NCBI RefSeq assembly: GCF_018780075.1
Contig: NZ_JADMKB010000003.1
Coordinates: 248,001 to 312,000 of the forward strand
Direction: 5' to 3'
DNA from: Hydrogenophaga sp.
GTDB lineage: Bacteria; Pseudomonadota; Gammaproteobacteria; Burkholderiales; Burkholderiaceae_C
Length of the DNA stretch: 64,000 nucleotides
Position numbers and translations under genes: made by a program. Below, in pieces: positions 17,498 to 24,510 of this stretch (within the stretch, counting starts at the first letter, position 1; every line of letters starts with the position of its first letter). The notes under the pieces were generated by a model. It was not told the origin of the DNA. It did not search any database and worked only from the letters and a program-made list of their open reading frames with translations.

Positions 17498-18225
17498 CCT
17501 GGGCTGTGGTGCGTCTGGGTGGGCGTGTCGGCGCCCAGCGCCGCCAGGCTCTCGGGCTGCGCCCCGTGCCGTCATAGCCGTCACCGCCCTTCGGCTTCGA
17601 TCCTTCACGCCTGCGCGCTGCGCTTGCCTGAGCGGGCCGGATGCGTTCGTGCTTCGACTCCGGCCCTGCATCACCCCGCCGTGCGAGCCGGGTACTACGC
17701 CTCAGCTCGCTGCGCTGGGTTGCCTGGTGTGCCCTCTTCCCCCACGCTGGCGGGCAGATCGGTGGGGGGTGTCGAAGACCGCAAGGTGTGGGCACTGCCC
17801 TGGTTGACCTGGCAGGCGGCGCACGGTGCGAGGCGCCGGGTGGATGCCGCAAGGGCTTCTAACGTTGTTGCGACTCTGACTGATGACGCAATGGTGGTGG
17901 CCGCTGAGGTCTCAACGCAAGCATGGTGAACGTGCTCGGCCATGAGGCCTTTCGGGAAAGGTGCGTCCCAGGCGTCCTTGTCTTGTCGTGAATCCTGGCG
18001 GGGTCACGGCTGCGCCTCGGGCTTGATGGCCGCAACCGTACGGCCCAAGAAATTTCCCCTCCGCTGCGCGGATTCCTCGCGAGGCAAATTTCCCGTGCCT
18101 GCCGGTCCTCCACGCCGTTGCGGCCCCTTCGCTTCGCTGCAGGGTGCGGCCCGCCCGTCCCCCGCCTGACGGATCACAACAAGGACGCGATGGGCGCGAC
18201 CTTGGCAACCCGAAAGGAAATCATC
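17498..18225. other. 728-bp GC-rich gap without a convincing gene
   Basis: No open frame here has credible protein character; those present overlap each other and have GC-driven composition. The gap shares words with other backbone leaders (CCTGCGCGCTGCGCTTGCC near 17608) and contains a direct repeat AAATTTCCC (near 18050 and 18085). It likely carries the promoter and leader of the DUF736 gene. Confidence 0.45.
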
Positions 18226-18537
18226 ATGGCCAACATCGGCACCTTCACCGCTCAGAACGACGGCTTCATCGGCACCGTTCGCACCCTCACGCTCAACGTC
18301 AAGGTCAAGTTCGTTCGCAACGACAAGGGCAGCGAGAACGCCCCCGACTACCGCATCCAGGCCGGCACCGGTTACGACATCGGCGCCGCCTGGAAGAAGG
18401 TCAGCCAGTCCGAACGCCCCTACCTCTCGGTGACGCTGGACGACCCCTCGTTCCCGGCGACCATCTACGCCCGCCTGATCGAAGAAGAAGACGGCACGCA
18501 CAACCTGATCTGGTCGCGCAGCAAGCCCACGGCCTGA
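18226..18537 (+). CDS. DUF736 family protein
   Basis: A 103-residue DUF736 protein, typical of ICEs and plasmids in Proteobacteria: MANIGTFTAQNDGFIGTV, then APDYRIQAG, IGAAWKKVSQ, YLSVTLDDPSFPATIYARL and LIWSRSK. A small beta-rich fold of unknown function, possibly a single-strand DNA or protein binder. The ATG at 18226 follows AAAGGAAATCATC. It is convergent with the HTH regulator downstream. Confidence 0.9.
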   Translation: MANIGTFTAQNDGFIGTVRTLTLNVKVKFVRNDKGSENAPDYRIQAGTGYDIGAAWKKVSQSERPYLSVTLDDPSFPATIYARLIEEEDGTHNLIWSRSKPTA

Positions 18538-18595
18538 CGGCAGGTTCGATCCCGTCGTCCAGGCGGGATCGATGCTGCAGGCCAAGCCTGCAGCA

Positions 18596-18886
18596 TCAGG
18601 CCGCGGTCGAACCCAGTTGGGCTTCGGTCGCGGCCATCAGGTCGGTCGCGCCGCATTCCAGCGCTGCCGCGATCTTGAAGATCAGCGGCAGCGAGGGGAT
18701 GTGCTCGCCACGCTCAATCTTGCCCATGTGCGAGCGCTCGATGCCTGCCCGGTGCGCCAGCGCCTCCTGGGCCATGCCCTGCCCCGAGCGCAGCGCACGC
18801 ACCGCTGCGCCGAAGGCTTGCGCCAGTTCGGCATCGAAGGTGGTGGCGCCGGCCGGACGGCCAGCCTGAATGGGGCGCTTCTGCAT
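18596..18886 (-). CDS. XRE-family helix-turn-helix regulator
   Basis: A 96-residue protein whose residues about 22-82 form a Cro/C1-type HTH: AFGAAVRALRSGQGMAQEAL, then AHRAGIERSHMGKIERGEH and PSLPLIFKIAAAL. Such regulators control ICE backbone expression in this family. It is divergent from the second DUF2958 gene; the 312-bp AT-richer gap between them contains a possible operator (18924-18935). Confidence 0.88.
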   Translation of the reverse strand: MQKRPIQAGRPAGATTFDAELAQAFGAAVRALRSGQGMAQEALAHRAGIERSHMGKIERGEHIPSLPLIFKIAAALECGATDLMAATEAQLGSTAA

Positions 18887-18923
18887 GGACAGAAGCGTTC
18901 CGTTTGGAGAGAATTAAAACCAC

Positions 18924-18935
18924 GTTATCTTTAAC
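18924..18935. promoter_or_regulatory. candidate operator of the XRE regulator
   Basis: GTTA-TCTT-TAAC is a short palindrome 38 bp upstream of the regulator start, in an AT-rich patch that would hold its promoter. The rest of the 18887-19198 gap contains no gene; it is a divergent promoter region. Confidence 0.35.
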
Positions 18936-19198
18936 TCATGAGCGGTTTGCGCGGCCGATTCGGTGAATCCACTCATGGGTGCTTCCGTGCTTTTGCGTAA
19001 CAATCGTGTATCCACGTAAAAACTCAAAGCCACATTGGCTCATTCGAGCATTCACGCCATGCCGACTTTCAGCCTTCGTGCAAGCGTGTTTTTCTGCAAA
19101 GGCGGCTGTGCGCCTTTACGGGCAGACACGAAAGCGGCTTCGCGACTCCGTGCTTCTGATGCAACGCGTGTTTCCGCACAGCGCCACGCACTCTGACC

Positions 19199-19552
19199 AT
19201 GCCGGCTGAACCTCTCATCACCGACGAGCAGCGTGCGCAGTTGCTGGCCAACGGCCATGCCCGCGCCGCTGACGCGCAGGCCGACCTGTGGCCTGTGGTG
19301 CGCCTGTTCACGCCAGACGCACACGCGACCTGGCTGCTCGCCGCCCTGAATCCTGCCGACGGCGACACCGCCTGGGGTCTGTGCGACGTGGGCATCGGTA
19401 TGCCCGAGCTGGGCACCATCAGGCTGTCGGACCTCGCAGCCATCGTCGGTCCCGACCAGCTACCAGTGCGACGCGACCTGCACTTTCATGCCATGCGGCC
19501 GATGTCAGAGTACCTGCGGCTGGCACAGGACAACGGCTCGATCACGGACTGA
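19199..19552 (+). CDS. DUF2958 protein, copy 2
   Basis: A 117-residue DUF2958 protein, clearly related to the one at 11885: LITDEQRAQLLANGHARA, PVVRLFTPDAHATWLLAALN, WGLCDVGIGMPELGTI and VRRDLHFHAM. Function unknown. It begins the rightward group leading to repA. The 294 bp after it (19553-19846) hold no convincing gene. Confidence 0.88.
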   Translation: MPAEPLITDEQRAQLLANGHARAADAQADLWPVVRLFTPDAHATWLLAALNPADGDTAWGLCDVGIGMPELGTIRLSDLAAIVGPDQLPVRRDLHFHAMRPMSEYLRLAQDNGSITD

Positions 19553-19846
19553 GTGCTCAGCGCCTCCACACGTCAGACCGGGACGGTCTGAATGTCGCCA
19601 CCACGCTTTCGCCGTCTTCATTCAGACCCAAACGGTCATGACGAATCCGCTGCGCCACGCCATGGTCGGCCTCGCCACGATGGCATTGAGGCCACGTCGC
19701 CGTCGCCTCGTACGCGCTCACCAGGAGTCCGGCAACCTTCGGATGCCATGTCGCCGCCCTGCCCCCAACCGGATGGCTGACCGACGGCCCTGGTAGCCGC
19801 CGCCGACCGATGCGACGTTCCTGCACAAGAACAGGGGATTCGCACC

Positions 19847-20677
19847 ATGGCAGACCATGCCGACGGCCAGCCACAGGCCGCACAACCGCCGCCCTGGCAC
19901 GCCAGCGCGGCCTACCTCTACGCGCTTCATCTCGACGCAGCGGCACTGGCCTGGGAGTACCTGCGACGCCACCCCGGCTACCGGTTGGCCTGGCGCATGC
20001 AGGCAACTGACGCCGGCGCAGCGCGGCCCTGGGGCCTGCGCACGCTGGAGGACCCCACGCTGGATGCGCGTGAGGCGCTGCCCCACTGGCTCAACACCCG
20101 GGCTCACGCCATCCGCGTGGTGCCCGACGACAACGCTGGGCCTGATGACTGCCCCTTCGAGTTCTGGCGCCTGCCCGGCCGCAAGGCCTTGCAGCACGAT
20201 GGCCAAGGCCTCGTGCTCGCCGCGCGCTGGCCGGGTTGCTGCGCACGCATGGTGCTGGCGCCCGACCTGCAAGACGGCATGCCGCACGCCTTTGCAGTGC
20301 GCGCCTGCCGCGCCCCAGGCTCACGCTACCGCGACATGGCAGCCGAACTTGACCAACTGACTGCCGCCTGCCAGGCTGAACCGCTGGCCACGACGCAGCC
20401 GCGCCCCTGTCCTGCTGCACTTCAAACGCTACACACCCTACAGGCCCTCGATGCCAGCCAGGACGGCGCCTCGCTGCGCGAGATCGCAGAGGGCCTGTTC
20501 GGCGCTACGGATGTCGCGGCCGACTGGCACGCCGACAGCGCCTTGCGCGCCCGCGTGCGCCGCCTGGTGCAGCGTGGCCGCGCGCTGGTGAATGGTGGCT
20601 ACCGCGAGCTGGCCGGGCTCGGCCCGCTGTCCGCAACCCAGCAGGGACGAAACCGCCCCACCCCAGATCGTCCCTGA
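19847..20677 (+). CDS. DUF6499/DUF2285 family protein
   Basis: A 276-residue protein with two modules recurrent on Tn4371-type ICEs. The first is an N-terminal DUF6499-like region (AAYLYALHLDAAALAWEYL, then RRHPGYRLAW). The second is a C-terminal DUF2285 domain (LQTLHTLQALDASQDGASLR followed by EIAEGLFGATDVAADWHADS), which looks like a DNA-binding winged helix. It is often annotated as a transcriptional regulator, but its function is not established. It lies upstream of the excisionase-like HTH and repA genes. Confidence 0.82.
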   Translation: MADHADGQPQAAQPPPWHASAAYLYALHLDAAALAWEYLRRHPGYRLAWRMQATDAGAARPWGLRTLEDPTLDAREALPHWLNTRAHAIRVVPDDNAGPDDCPFEFWRLPGRKALQHDGQGLVLAARWPGCCARMVLAPDLQDGMPHAFAVRACRAPGSRYRDMAAELDQLTAACQAEPLATTQPRPCPAALQTLHTLQALDASQDGASLREIAEGLFGATDVAADWHADSALRARVRRLVQRGRALVNGGYRELAGLGPLSATQQGRNRPTPDRP

Positions 20678-20761
20678 GCAGAACGCCCGCATTTCCTGAG
20701 ACTGCCTCCACCCGGCTGCAACCCCGCAGCCGGCCCTTCCTGACCGATGGAGGCGCCTCTC

Positions 20762-21070
20762 ATGCGACCCGCTCCCCTGCGGCCTGCTGCCGCACCCGCT
20801 CACCCGCCGCAAGGCACCGCACAGGCGGCTGCCAAGCCACAGCCGCCGCGCTACCTCACCAACGACGAGGCCGCCGACTACCTGCGCCTGTCTCCCCGCA
20901 CCCTGGAAAAACAACGCGTCATCGGCGGCGGCCCGCGTTTCCGGAAGTTCGGCCGGCGCGTCATGTACGCCGTCACCGACCTCGACACCTGGGCCGACCA
21001 GCGCAGCTTCGAAGCGACGTCCGACCCAGAGTACGCCGAGCACCACTCGGCCGACAGCCGTGCGCGCTGA
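20762..21070 (+). CDS. excisionase/MerR-like helix-turn-helix protein
   Basis: A 102-residue protein with a Pro/Ala-rich N-terminus and a short winged helix: YLTNDEAADYLRLSPRTLEK, then FRKFGRRVMYAVTDLDTWAD, the pattern of AlpA/Xis-like HTH proteins. The start at 20762 is preferred over the ATG at 20747 because GGAGG lies eight bases before it. Proteins of this type sit just before repA on many ICEs and may regulate replication or excision. Confidence 0.85.
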   Translation: MRPAPLRPAAAPAHPPQGTAQAAAKPQPPRYLTNDEAADYLRLSPRTLEKQRVIGGGPRFRKFGRRVMYAVTDLDTWADQRSFEATSDPEYAEHHSADSRAR

Positions 21071-21105
21071 GGGGCGCTTCGCGCCCTCTTCGCCGCCTGT
21101 TGCTG

Positions 21106-21945
21106 ATGTCCTCACCTGCGCCACAGCGCCCTGCGGAACAGCTCGACCTGTTCCGAGCGCTGCCGGGCGACATGGCACCGCGCGACAGCCAGGACCTGAT
21201 GGCCTACCCCTTCTTCTCGCTGGCCAAATCGAGGCGAACCAAACCCATCGACTTTCGCAGCGGCAACGTCGCCATCCGGGTGGAAGGCACGCAGGAACAT
21301 GGCCTCGCCACCATCTGGGATGCCGACATCCTCATATGGGCGGCCAGCCAGATCGTGGAGGCGCGCGATGCGGGCATCACGACCTCGCGGCTGATGCGCG
21401 CGCGGCCCTACGAGATCCTGCGCTTCATCGGACGCGGTGTGTCACTGCGCGACTACCAGCGCCTCAAGGCCGCGCTGGATCGCCTGCAGTCCACCACCGT
21501 GGCCACCTCCATCCGCGAAACGACCGGGCGGCGACTGCACCGCTTTTCCTGGATCAACGAATGGAAGGAGCTGGCCGATGCCCGCGGCACGCCGCTGGGC
21601 ATCGAGCTGATCCTGCCGGACTGGTTCTATGCGGGTGTGCTGGACGCGGCCCTGGTGCTCACCATCGACCCGGCCTATTTCGACCTCACCGGCGGCATCG
21701 AGCGCTGGCTCTACCGCCTGGTGCGCAAACACGGCGGCCACCAGCCCGGTGGCTGGCAGTTCGACTTCAAGCACCTGCACCGCAAGTCCGGCAGCACCGC
21801 CAAGCCGCACGACTTTGCCTGCGACCTGCGCGCCCTGGTGGCTCGGCAGTCCATGCCCGGCTACCGCCTGGGCATCGTGCGCATGCCTGGCACGGGTGCC
21901 GAGGTGCTGACCTTCCGGCCGGTGTCATCCACGGCACGGGGATAA
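21106..21945 (+). CDS. repA: replication initiator protein RepA
   Basis: A 279-residue protein of the RPA/RepA replication-initiator family. Characteristic parts are LMAYPFFSLAKSRRTKPIDF near the N-terminus, IWDADILIWAASQIVEARD, RPYEILRFIGRGVSLRDYQ and IERWLYRLVRKHGGHQPGGW. It probably starts replication of the excised circular ICE, keeping it stable before or during transfer. The ATG at 21106 is the first ATG in frame (a TTG lies two codons upstream). The three direct repeats at 21971-22035, just after the stop, are good candidates for its iterons or for a partition site. Confidence 0.88.
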   Translation: MSSPAPQRPAEQLDLFRALPGDMAPRDSQDLMAYPFFSLAKSRRTKPIDFRSGNVAIRVEGTQEHGLATIWDADILIWAASQIVEARDAGITTSRLMRARPYEILRFIGRGVSLRDYQRLKAALDRLQSTTVATSIRETTGRRLHRFSWINEWKELADARGTPLGIELILPDWFYAGVLDAALVLTIDPAYFDLTGGIERWLYRLVRKHGGHQPGGWQFDFKHLHRKSGSTAKPHDFACDLRALVARQSMPGYRLGIVRMPGTGAEVLTFRPVSSTARG

Positions 21946-21970
21946 GCGGTTCATGGCCTGTGGACGGGCT

Positions 21971-22035
21971 CGTGCCATCGGGCGTGTCCCGCCTCGTGCT
22001 ATCCGGCGTGCCTCCATCGTGCCATCAGGCGTGCC
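21971..22035. repeat. three 18-bp direct repeats (iteron- or parS-like)
   Basis: CGTGCCATCGGGCGTGTC (21971), CGTGCTATCCGGCGTGCC (21995) and CGTGCCATCAGGCGTGCC (22018) repeat with periods of 24 and 23 bp, about two helical turns, so a protein could bind one face of the DNA. They lie in the non-coding gap between repA and parA. Confidence 0.8.
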
Positions 22036-22189
22036 GATCAGCCGCCAGCCCAACGGCGGCGCGGGTTGTCGTCTGCCGTAACGTACCTAACCCAATTCAT
22101 CTAACTGGTGGTGAGAGCGCGCCGTTTCGGTGGACAAGTACCGACCGGCAGGCTGTCGCCGCCACGCTTCGAGCGGAAGGGACCACGCC

Positions 22190-22828
22190 GTGATCCTTGC
22201 CCTGCTCAACCAGAAAGGTGGCGTGGGCAAGACCACGCTGGCCACCCACATCGCGGGCGAACTCGCTTTGCGCGGTCATCAGGTGGTGCTGCTCGATGCG
22301 GACCCGCAGGGCTCTGCCCTCGACTGGACCCAACGCCGCAGCCAGCAGGGCCTGCCCCGGCTGTTCAGCGCCGTGGGCCTGGCCCGCGAGACCCTGCACC
22401 AGGAAGCGCCCGAGCTGGCCCGGCGGGTTGATCACGTCGTCATCGACGGCCCGCCGCGCATCGCGGCGCTGGCGCGCTCCGCGTTGCTGGCGGCCGACCG
22501 TGTGGTCATCCCGGTGCAGCCCAGCCCCTACGACCTGTGGGCCAGCGCCGAGATGGTGGCGCTGATCCGCGAAGCCCAGGTGTTTCGCCCGGCGCTGCGC
22601 GCGGCGTTTGTCATCAACCGCCGCGTCAGCACCACCGTCATCGGCCGCGAAGCGCGCCAGGCGCTGGCCGATCAGCCACTGCCAGCACTGCGCTCGGAGA
22701 TTCACCAACGCATCGTATTCGCCGACAGCGTGGCCGCTGGCCGGCTGGCCTGCGAAACCGCACCCGACAGCGCTGCCGCACGCGAGGTAGCCGCCCTGGT
22801 CGATGAACTGCTGAGGTGGCCGTCATGA
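22190..22828 (+). CDS. parA: ParA-family partition ATPase
   Basis: A 212-residue ParA/MinD ATPase. The deviant Walker A (KGGVGKTT) is at residues 9-16, with VVLLDADPQGSALDW and DHVVIDGPPRI (Walker B). It drives segregation of the element with a centromere-binding partner. The GTG at 22190 is chosen because the conserved strand (ILALLNQKGG) starts directly after it; upstream in-frame sequence is not family-like. The stop overlaps the start of the 90-residue gene (ATGA), which may be the small centromere-binding partner. Confidence 0.92.
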   Translation: MILALLNQKGGVGKTTLATHIAGELALRGHQVVLLDADPQGSALDWTQRRSQQGLPRLFSAVGLARETLHQEAPELARRVDHVVIDGPPRIAALARSALLAADRVVIPVQPSPYDLWASAEMVALIREAQVFRPALRAAFVINRRVSTTVIGREARQALADQPLPALRSEIHQRIVFADSVAAGRLACETAPDSAAAREVAALVDELLRWPS

Positions 22829-23097
22829 CGGAAGAACGCGCGCCGCGCGGCAAACGCATCGCCATCGGCGTGCGCCCGCCCGCCAACCCGCAGGCCGAGG
22901 CCTGGGTTCGCCAGGGTGATGTCGAAACCCTGCAGAAAAGCGATCTGTTCACCGCCCGCCTGACGCTGGACATCACACCCGCCATGCGCGCGCGCATCAA
23001 GGTCTCGGCGTTCACCCAGGGCACCACCGTGGCCGATCTGCTGCGCGCCCTGCTGGAGCGCGAATTCCCGGAATCCCGTTCGGAGACATCCCCATGA
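22825..23097 (+). CDS. small partition-associated protein (possible ribbon-helix-helix)
   Basis: A 90-residue protein translationally coupled to parA (ATGA). The C-terminal half (FTARLTLDITPAMRARIKVS then GTTVADLLRALLERE) reads as a strand followed by two helices, the form of ribbon-helix-helix proteins that act as ParB-type centromere binders beside short ParA proteins. The position supports this; the repeats upstream of parA would be the natural target. Its stop overlaps the next start (ATGA). Confidence 0.78.
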   Translation: MTEERAPRGKRIAIGVRPPANPQAEAWVRQGDVETLQKSDLFTARLTLDITPAMRARIKVSAFTQGTTVADLLRALLEREFPESRSETSP

Positions 23098-23675
23098 ACA
23101 TGCACACCACGCCCGATGGCACGGTTTCGCCCAGCGCAGCGCATTCGCCGCTGCCGCGCCCTCTTGCGCTGCAACACAGCCCGGCTGGAACTCCGCCGCT
23201 GACACGTGTCTCGCTGGCCTATGTCCACCAGCGGTTCAACCTCTTTCTGCGCTTTGGGCAGCCCGAACGCACCTTGCAACTCGACCACTGGCGTCGCTGC
23301 GCAATCTTCAATCCGTCTGCCATCTTCTGCCGCGTGCGCTGGCAGGCCAACGACCACGGCACAACGCTGTGGCAGTTGATGGTGCTTCAGGCCGGCACCC
23401 CACTGGAAACCTTGCAGCGCCTGCCCGGCGTTCGCCCCGGGGCGCGCCTATTGCTGAACGTTGAAGGCGAACTCAAGGTACGCGCCGTGTTGCAACAGAT
23501 AGACGTCATCGAGGCACAAGGCGTCGATGTCTGCACCGTCGCCACCGCGTACTGGGGCACGCTTGGCAACCGTCTTGCGGCCTGGACCTCTGGCCCTTCG
23601 GTCGCTCCACTTCAACTGCCCGCATACAGCGCCGACCGCCATGCCGCCACGCGGGCCGCGAGGGACTTGCCATGA
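23094..23675 (+). CDS. DUF2840 protein
   Basis: A 193-residue DUF2840 protein, always found next to traF in Tn4371-type ICEs. Recognisable parts are TRVSLAYVHQRFNLFLRFG, RRCAIFNPSAIFCRVRWQAN and PGVRPGARLLLNVEGE. Function unknown; the fixed position suggests a role in transfer. It overlaps both neighbours by four bases. Confidence 0.85.
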   Translation: MNMHTTPDGTVSPSAAHSPLPRPLALQHSPAGTPPLTRVSLAYVHQRFNLFLRFGQPERTLQLDHWRRCAIFNPSAIFCRVRWQANDHGTTLWQLMVLQAGTPLETLQRLPGVRPGARLLLNVEGELKVRAVLQQIDVIEAQGVDVCTVATAYWGTLGNRLAAWTSGPSVAPLQLPAYSADRHAATRAARDLP

Positions 23676-24235
23676 GCAGCTCGCGAGCTTCCGTCCTTGT
23701 CCTCGGCAGCGCAGCGACCGTCGCATTGGCTGCCCTAGCCTGGGCCTCGTTCGCCAAGCCCTTGCCACGCCTGGTCTACAACCCGTCGGACAGCGTGCCG
23801 GTAGGCTGGTACCGCGTCGATCTGACGGTGCAACAGCCAACGTCGGGCACCACACCTGAGCCAGCACCGCTGCAGATCGGCAGCATCGTGCTTGTGCGCC
23901 TACCTGCCCACACCGCTGCGCTGGCCGCGCAGCGCGGCTACCTGCCGCTGAAGTTGCCGCTGCTCAAACGCGTGGGCGCCGTGGCACCACAGCGCGTGTG
24001 CATCATTGGTCAGACCTTGCGCATCGACGGCAACTTCGTGACCACCACGTTGCGCGCGGACCGCCTGGGTCGCCCTCTGCACGGCTGGCCGCAGTGCCGC
24101 CGCTTGCGGTCTGGCGAAGTGTTCCTGCTCAGCGCAACAAATCCGGCGTCGTTCGACAGTCGCTATTTCGGGCCGGTGCTCAGCACCGATGTCATCGGCA
24201 CTGCGCACCCGCTGTGGCTGGAGTCCCAGCCATGA
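23672..24235 (+). CDS. traF: TraF-type conjugal signal peptidase (S26 family)
   Basis: A 187-residue S26-family peptidase like RP4 TraF, which processes and cyclises the pilin TrbC. An N-terminal membrane anchor (about residues 7-27) precedes the catalytic serine in NPSDSVPVGWY (Ser41) and the general-base lysine in LPLLKRVGAV (Lys99). The C-terminal FLLSATNPASFDSRYFGP is the family's last block. It acts on the periplasmic face of the inner membrane. It overlaps the DUF2840 gene and the following 92-codon gene by four bases each, so it belongs to the transfer operon. Confidence 0.9.
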   Translation: MSSSRASVLVLGSAATVALAALAWASFAKPLPRLVYNPSDSVPVGWYRVDLTVQQPTSGTTPEPAPLQIGSIVLVRLPAHTAALAAQRGYLPLKLPLLKRVGAVAPQRVCIIGQTLRIDGNFVTTTLRADRLGRPLHGWPQCRRLRSGEVFLLSATNPASFDSRYFGPVLSTDVIGTAHPLWLESQP

Positions 24236-24510
24236 CGGCTGCGCGACGGCTGTCGCCGCAGCCGCCGGTGCATCGCCTCACCGTGCCCGCCGGCCCGGTG
24301 GACGGCACAGGTGCACTGAGAAAGATGCAGGGCAAGATAAAAGGTCGCGGCACCCGGCCGCTTGAAAACCCTGTCTGCACGTGGGGTTGGCGCGGCACGC
24401 GCCTGGGAGCGGGAGCGTGCCGCGACAGCGCGCAATGCCGCGGCGGCATTGGCGAAGACGCGTGCTTCGTTCGCCCGGCTGCGCTGCTCTTGGATGGAGA
24501 CACAGCATGA
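24232..24510 (+). CDS. small protein between traF and relaxase
   Basis: A 92-codon ORF joined to both neighbours by ATGA overlaps: its start overlaps the traF stop and its stop overlaps the relaxase start. The product is Gly/Arg/Cys-rich and resembles nothing I know. The double overlap argues for translation, at least to couple the relaxase to traF. The DNA also holds the inverted repeat at 24391-24424, so the region could mainly be a cis site such as oriT. Confidence 0.4.
   Translation: MTAARRLSPQPPVHRLTVPAGPVDGTGALRKMQGKIKGRGTRPLENPVCTWGWRGTRLGAGACRDSAQCRGGIGEDACFVRPAALLLDGDTA
24391..24424. repeat. 9-bp inverted repeat upstream of relaxase, oriT candidate
   Basis: CGCGGCACG at 24391-24399 and CGTGCCGCG at 24416-24424 form a perfect 9-bp stem with a 16-nt loop, 83 bp before the relaxase start. 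Relaxase genes often lie close to their oriT, whose hallmark is such an inverted repeat near the nick site. No nick consensus is recognised, so this is only a candidate. Confidence 0.4.
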
